A DNA stretch of 13,620 nt. Source: Acidobacteriota bacterium (GTDB lineage Bacteria > Acidobacteriota > Blastocatellia > Pyrinomonadales > Pyrinomonadaceae). Location: contig JAHEEZ010000081.1 of assembly GCA_024640445.1 (NCBI GenBank), positions 1 to 13,620 on the forward strand, in the 5' to 3' direction. The position numbers were made by a program, and so were the translations under genes. Of the stretch, positions 13,375-13,620 are shown piece by piece; the first letter of the stretch is position 1; the number at the start of each line of letters is the position of its first letter. A model generated the notes under the pieces. That model was not told the origin of the DNA and ran no database searches. It was given only the letters and a program-made list of their open reading frames with translations.

Positions 13375-13620
13375 ACAACGAAACCGGCTGTACCCGGTTG
13401 CGCACTTGCAGCGGTTCGCATTTTCTGATCTGGAAAGATTCTTTGCAGGCTCTTCCGGTCGCCTCGCTGATAAGGATCTGGCCTCCGGCGGCGGCGGATT
13501 CAAGACGGGAAGCGAGATTTACGGTATCTCCGATCGCGGTGTACTCAGAACGGCGTTCCGATCCTATGTACCCGATCGTCGCAATTCCCGTGTGAAGACC
13601 GATCCCGATACTGATGTCGC
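13355..13620 (-). CDS. Class III adenylate/guanylate cyclase, C-terminal end
   Basis: A gene on the minus strand enters from the right edge and stops with TGA at 13355-13357; 87 complete codons are visible and no start lies inside the window. The translated end shows the class III nucleotidyl cyclase core: IGIGLHTGIATIGYIGS, then EYTAIGDTVNLASRLE, with the transition-state asparagine (N34) and arginine (R38) of the NxxxR pattern, and GGQILISEAT, closing with a LFEV strand. The enzyme makes cAMP (or cGMP) from the nucleoside triphosphate. The metal-binding aspartates and any sensor or membrane domains lie outside, so its nucleotide and its signal cannot be told. The MreB-like gene starts 94 bp downstream. 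Confidence 0.92.
   Translation of the reverse strand, partial: DISIGIGLHTGIATIGYIGSERRSEYTAIGDTVNLASRLESAAAGGQILISEATGRACKESFQIRKCEPLQVRNRVQPVSLFEVKWN

Overview
The window is a dense stretch of bacterial chromosome with moderate GC (a little over half by eye). It has a + strand half (about 1-7110) and a - strand half (about 7145-13620) that converge near 7.1 kb. The combination of DUF4112, a HEAT-repeat/cyclophilin fusion, a VKOR/DsbA-like pair, a SigK/RskA-like pair and a CdaA/YbbR pair suggests an Acidobacteriota-like organism, perhaps Blastocatellia. That is inferred from gene style; no 16S or other marker is present. I see no insertion sequence, phage gene, tRNA, rRNA or CRISPR array, so this looks like ordinary chromosomal backbone.

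Plus strand, left to right. (1) The C-terminal part of 1-deoxy-D-xylulose-5-phosphate synthase (dxs), then a membrane-anchored DsbA-like thiol oxidoreductase whose stop codon overlaps the GTG start of a VKOR-family membrane protein; together the last two form a likely extracytoplasmic disulfide-forming system. (2) A secreted protein with two FAS1 (fasciclin) domains that arose by internal duplication, closed by a 17-bp hairpin. (3) An ECF sigma factor overlapping by ATGA an anti-sigma factor with an RskA-type C-terminal domain, closed by a rho-independent terminator. (4) A peroxide-response unit bounded by terminators: perR with a consensus-like promoter overlapped by a near-perfect Fur/PerR box, a 2-Cys peroxiredoxin, a patch of degenerate short repeats, and a cytosolic thioredoxin-like protein.

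Minus strand, read right to left. The 3' end of a class III nucleotidyl cyclase (it has no start codon in the window), an MreB-like actin homologue, a gap of about 400 bp with no gene but with inverted repeats, the diadenylate cyclase cdaA with a ybbR/cdaR-type partner, a long exported HEAT-repeat protein ending in a cyclophilin domain, and a DUF4112 membrane protein that converges on the peroxide unit.

The most interesting point is the neighbourhood of a FAS1 protein with a SigK-like sigma/RskA-like anti-sigma pair and a thiol-redox pair. It recalls Mycobacterium tuberculosis, where SigK/RskA controls the FAS1 proteins MPT70 and MPT83 and where mpt83 and mpt70 flank the redox gene dipZ. The second is the clear autoregulatory PerR operator in 6-6-1-6 form. 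I found no gene set that I would call a wholly new system.
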